From CATQHS01 sp965203375 (lineage in GTDB: Bacteria > Actinomycetota > Acidimicrobiia > Acidimicrobiales > Aldehydirespiratoraceae), in contig OZ241886.1 in NCBI GenBank assembly GCA_965203375.1, positions 3,162,001 to 3,226,000 of the forward strand: DNA of 64,000 bases. The letters run 5' to 3'. The position numbers were made by a program, and so were the translations under genes. The notes under the pieces were generated by a model. It saw only the letters and a list, made by a program, of their open reading frames with translations, had not been told where the DNA came from and searched no databases. This document shows positions 61,359 to 64,000 of this stretch, piece by piece. Each line of letters begins with the position of its first letter. The first letter of the stretch is position 1.

Positions 61359-64000
61359 ATGGACGTGTTCGACCTGCGGGAGCGGCTGATCGGCGAGTAC
61401 CGGCGTTACTCGTCGAGCTTCGTGCGGATCGCCGATCCCGGCCTGCGGGCCGAATTCGACCGGGCTCTCGACAGCGAGTCGATGTGGCCGCACCCGATGC
61501 TGGCCCTCAACCCAAGCTTCGAACCGGGCGGGACCATCGACGACCTCGCCGCCGACGGCACGCTGCACCCCGACGCGGCCCGCATCTTCCGCATCGGCAA
61601 GGACGAGAGCAACACCCGGGGCCGGAAGCTCACGCTGCACCGGCACCAAGCCGAGGCGGTCAAGGCCGCGCAGGCCGGGCGCAACTACCTGCTGACCACG
61701 GGCACCGGGTCGGGCAAGAGCCTGGCCTACATCATCCCCATCGTGGACCACGTCCTGCGCACCGGCTCCGGCCAAGGCCCCAAGGCCGTCGTGGTGTACC
61801 CCATGAACGCCCTGGCCAACAGCCAGATGGAGGAGCTGGACAAGTTCCTGGGCCACGGCCCGTGGGGCGAGAACCCGCCGGTGACCTACCAGCGCTACAC
61901 CGGCCAGGACCGAGACGAGGACCGGGAGGCGATCCTGGCCGAGCCCCCCGACATCCTGCTGACCAACTACATGATGCTGGAGCTGATCCTCACCCGGGTG
62001 TTCGACCACAGGCTGAGGGAGCAGTTCGGGCGCCTGCGCTTCCTTGTGCTCGACGAGCTGCACACCTACCGGGGCCGCCAGGGCTCTGACGTGGCCATGC
62101 TGGTGCGCCGGGTCCGCCAGGCCGCGGCCCGGGCCGACCGCGGAAGCAGCCCGCGGCTGCTGTGCGTGGGAACGTCGGCCACCCTGTCGAGCCAGGGCAG
62201 CCCCGCCGAGCGCCAGGCCCACCTCGCCGCCGTGGCCTCGGAGCTGTTCGGCGACGAAGTGGCGCCTGACGACGTGATCGGCGAGACGCTCCGCCGCTCC
62301 ACCCGGGCTCCCGCCGGCGCCGAAGGGGAGCGGGCCGGGCTGATAGAGCGGGTCAACAACCCCGGCGCCGCCCCCACCGATCCCGGCGGGTTCAAGGCCG
62401 ACCCGCTGTCGTCGTGGATCGAGGCCGCCTTCGGGGTGGCCGACGCCGACGGGCGCCTGGAGCGGGCCGAGCCGCTGGCCGTGGAAGGCCCCGACGGCGG
62501 AGCCAGCCGCCTGTCGGAGCAGACCGGGCTCGATCAAGAGGCGTGCGCCGAGGCCATCCGGTCCCAGTTGATGGCCGGACAGCAGATCAAAGACCCCGCC
62601 ACCGGGATGCCGGTGTTCGCCTTCCGCTTGCACCAGTTCCTGAGCCGGGGCGACACCGCCTACGCCACCCCCGAGCTGCCCGGGGTGCGGGCGGTGACCC
62701 TGGAGCAGGAGCGCTTCGTGGCCGGGGACCCGGACCGGCGCCGGGCGTATCTCCCGCTGGCGTTCTGCCGGGAGTGCGGCCAGGACTACTACGTGGTCGA
62801 GCGAGTGCCTTCTGGCGCCGGGCCGCAATTGGAGGACCGGGAACTGCGCGACCGGCACGGCGACGACGAGCCGGGCCACGCCGCCGGGTTTTTCTACATC
62901 AGCGCCGACAACCCCTGGCCCGACGACCCGCAAGAGGAGCGAGAGCGGCTGCCCCAAGACTGGCTGGACCACAACGGCGCCCTCCGGCCCACCCGCCGCG
63001 ACCAGGTGCCCGCCGCCTGGACGGTCCGGCCCGACGGGTCGCTGAGCCAGCCCGCCGAACTCGACGACGAGCCCGCCAGCGGGACCGCCGGTCCGGGGCC
63101 AGGCCACGGGCTCAGGCCGCCGGTCACAGGACACTGGGTCCCGGCCCCGTTCCGGTTCTGCCTCAACTGCGGGGTGTCGTACGCCAACGCCCGGGGCACC
63201 GACTTCAACCGGCTGACCGAGCTGGGCGCCGGGGGCCGGTCCACCGCCACCACCGTCATGTCGCTGGCCGCCATCCGGCGCCTCCGGGAGGCGGGGTCGC
63301 TGAGCCCCGAGGCCCGCAAGCTGCTGTCGTTCACCGACAACCGCCAGGACGCCTCGCTGCAGGCCGCCCACTTCAACGACTTCGTGCAGGTGACGATGCT
63401 GCGGTCCGCGCTGCACCGAGCGGCCGACAAAGCAGGCCCCGCCGGCCTCAGCCACGACGAGCTGGCCCGGCGGGTGTTCGACGAGCTGGCGCTGCCGTGG
63501 GAGTCCTACGCCCGCGAGCCCGACCCGGCCGAACCGGTCCGCAATGCCACCGACCGGGCTTTGCGCGATGTGCTGGCCTATCGGCTGTACCGCGATCTGC
63601 AGCGGGGCTGGAGGGTGACCCAGCCCAACCTGGAGCAGACCGGCCTGCTGGAGATCGGCTACGAGAACCTGCCCGACCTGCTCGACGACGCAGCCCTCTG
63701 GACGGGAGGCGACTGCCCCGCCCCCCTGCGCCAAGCCGACCGGGACACCCGAGAGCGAATCCTGCGGACCCTGCTCGACCGGTTGCGCACCGACTTGGTG
63801 CTGCGGGTGGACGTGCTGGACAGCAGCCAACAGGAGGGCTTGAAGCGGCGCAGCGACCAGCACCTGGCCGGCCCCTGGGCGCTGGACCCCGACGACCGCC
63901 GCCTGGAAGAGGCCCGCGAGATGCTGACCCGCAGCCGCAACCCAAACGACTGGAACCGGGTGTTCTTGTCGGCCCGCAGCGCTTACGGCCAGTTCCTGCG
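61359..64000 (+). CDS. large DEAD/DEAH-box helicase (partial; runs off the window)
   Basis: An open frame from ATG 61359 continues to the window end (about 880 residues). It has Walker A (LLTTGTGSGKSLAYIIP), a DExH box (RFLVLDELHTYRG) and motif III (CVGTSATLSS), followed by an insert with two CxxC pairs (FCRECGQDYYVV and FCLNCGVSY) that resemble a zinc-binding element. The LLSFTDNRQDASLQAAH segment is typical of helicases with a C-terminal DUF1998, such as MrfA/YprA, DISARM DrmA and Druantia DruE. The C-terminal half is missing, so system identity is not settled. The AlbA_2 regulator is divergent. Confidence 0.85.
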   Translation, partial: MDVFDLRERLIGEYRRYSSSFVRIADPGLRAEFDRALDSESMWPHPMLALNPSFEPGGTIDDLAADGTLHPDAARIFRIGKDESNTRGRKLTLHRHQAEAVKAAQAGRNYLLTTGTGSGKSLAYIIPIVDHVLRTGSGQGPKAVVVYPMNALANSQMEELDKFLGHGPWGENPPVTYQRYTGQDRDEDREAILAEPPDILLTNYMMLELILTRVFDHRLREQFGRLRFLVLDELHTYRGRQGSDVAMLVRRVRQAAARADRGSSPRLLCVGTSATLSSQGSPAERQAHLAAVASELFGDEVAPDDVIGETLRRSTRAPAGAEGERAGLIERVNNPGAAPTDPGGFKADPLSSWIEAAFGVADADGRLERAEPLAVEGPDGGASRLSEQTGLDQEACAEAIRSQLMAGQQIKDPATGMPVFAFRLHQFLSRGDTAYATPELPGVRAVTLEQERFVAGDPDRRRAYLPLAFCRECGQDYYVVERVPSGAGPQLEDRELRDRHGDDEPGHAAGFFYISADNPWPDDPQEERERLPQDWLDHNGALRPTRRDQVPAAWTVRPDGSLSQPAELDDEPASGTAGPGPGHGLRPPVTGHWVPAPFRFCLNCGVSYANARGTDFNRLTELGAGGRSTATTVMSLAAIRRLREAGSLSPEARKLLSFTDNRQDASLQAAHFNDFVQVTMLRSALHRAADKAGPAGLSHDELARRVFDELALPWESYAREPDPAEPVRNATDRALRDVLAYRLYRDLQRGWRVTQPNLEQTGLLEIGYENLPDLLDDAALWTGGDCPAPLRQADRDTRERILRTLLDRLRTDLVLRVDVLDSSQQEGLKRRSDQHLAGPWALDPDDRRLEEAREMLTRSRNPNDWNRVFLSARSAYGQFL

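Noticed and set aside
61344..63863. A long minus-strand frame opposite the helicase
   Set aside because: Helicase motifs on the plus strand are unambiguous; the reverse frame has only low-complexity Gly/Val/Gln-rich sequence.

Overview
This window looks like chromosome of a high-GC actinobacterium. Acidimicrobiia is the best guess, because of the GC-rich codon use, MurJ and PspA homologues, F420/FMN (LLM) chemistry and secreted proteins ending in S-layer homology (SLH) repeats. Several AT-richer islands (about 14.2-16.0 kb, 39.0-40.4 kb, 56.4-57.7 kb) look acquired.

Layout. 0-5.5 kb: housekeeping (MoxR N-terminus, proA, murJ, pspA, a lipoprotein). 5.5-13.2 kb, minus strand: sulfoacetaldehyde acetyltransferase (xsc), then a complete BMP-type ABC importer and an isochorismatase-family hydrolase. 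13.2-19.5 kb: a probable defence island around an initiator tRNA, with a GIY-YIG protein, an AT-rich DNA methylase, a truncated XRE regulator, an HTH protein and a DUF262-AlbA_2 fusion. The last two genes lie between near-identical 24-25 bp direct repeats. 19.6-22.2 kb: a secreted FG-GAP/SLH protein. 22.3-38.9 kb, plus strand: a long, tightly overlapping catabolic operon. It holds a cupin, a creatininase, a split sugar-type ABC importer, a GMC oxidoreductase with its small subunit, alcohol and aldehyde dehydrogenases, a class II aldolase, a molybdenum hydroxylase subunit, an LLM oxidoreductase, a class III aminotransferase, MarR and a 3-hydroxyisobutyrate-type dehydrogenase. 38.9-40.4 kb: an AT-rich unknown pair and a DUF433/DUF5615-type toxin-antitoxin remnant. 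40.4-45.2 kb: a leucine-rich-repeat/SLH gene bracketed by two GGCC-rich degenerate repeat arrays. 45.1-50.8 kb, minus strand: comD/comE-like sulfopyruvate decarboxylase and a three-subunit molybdenum oxidoreductase resembling cytoplasmic sulfite dehydrogenase SoeABC. 51-54.1 kb: nucleoside/amidohydrolase genes. 54.2-54.9 kb: a leaderless VapBC-like pair. 54.9-56.4 kb: a badly decayed peptide ABC transporter locus. 56.4-59.5 kb: an AT-rich polytopic glycosyltransferase, a SnoaL-like protein and a His-rich cation diffusion facilitator. 59.5-64 kb: an AlbA_2 regulator divergent from a large DEAD/DEAH helicase, across a promoter region carrying four copies of one palindromic site.

How it fits together. 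The most coherent story is C2/C3 organosulfonate catabolism: sulfopyruvate -> sulfoacetaldehyde (ComDE) -> acetyl phosphate + sulfite (Xsc) -> sulfate (SoeABC-like). The dehydrogenases, aminotransferase and importers in between could feed it, but that link is inference. A second theme is genome plasticity: many gene boundaries carry short segmental duplications, and two kilobase-scale repeat arrays flank an LRR gene.
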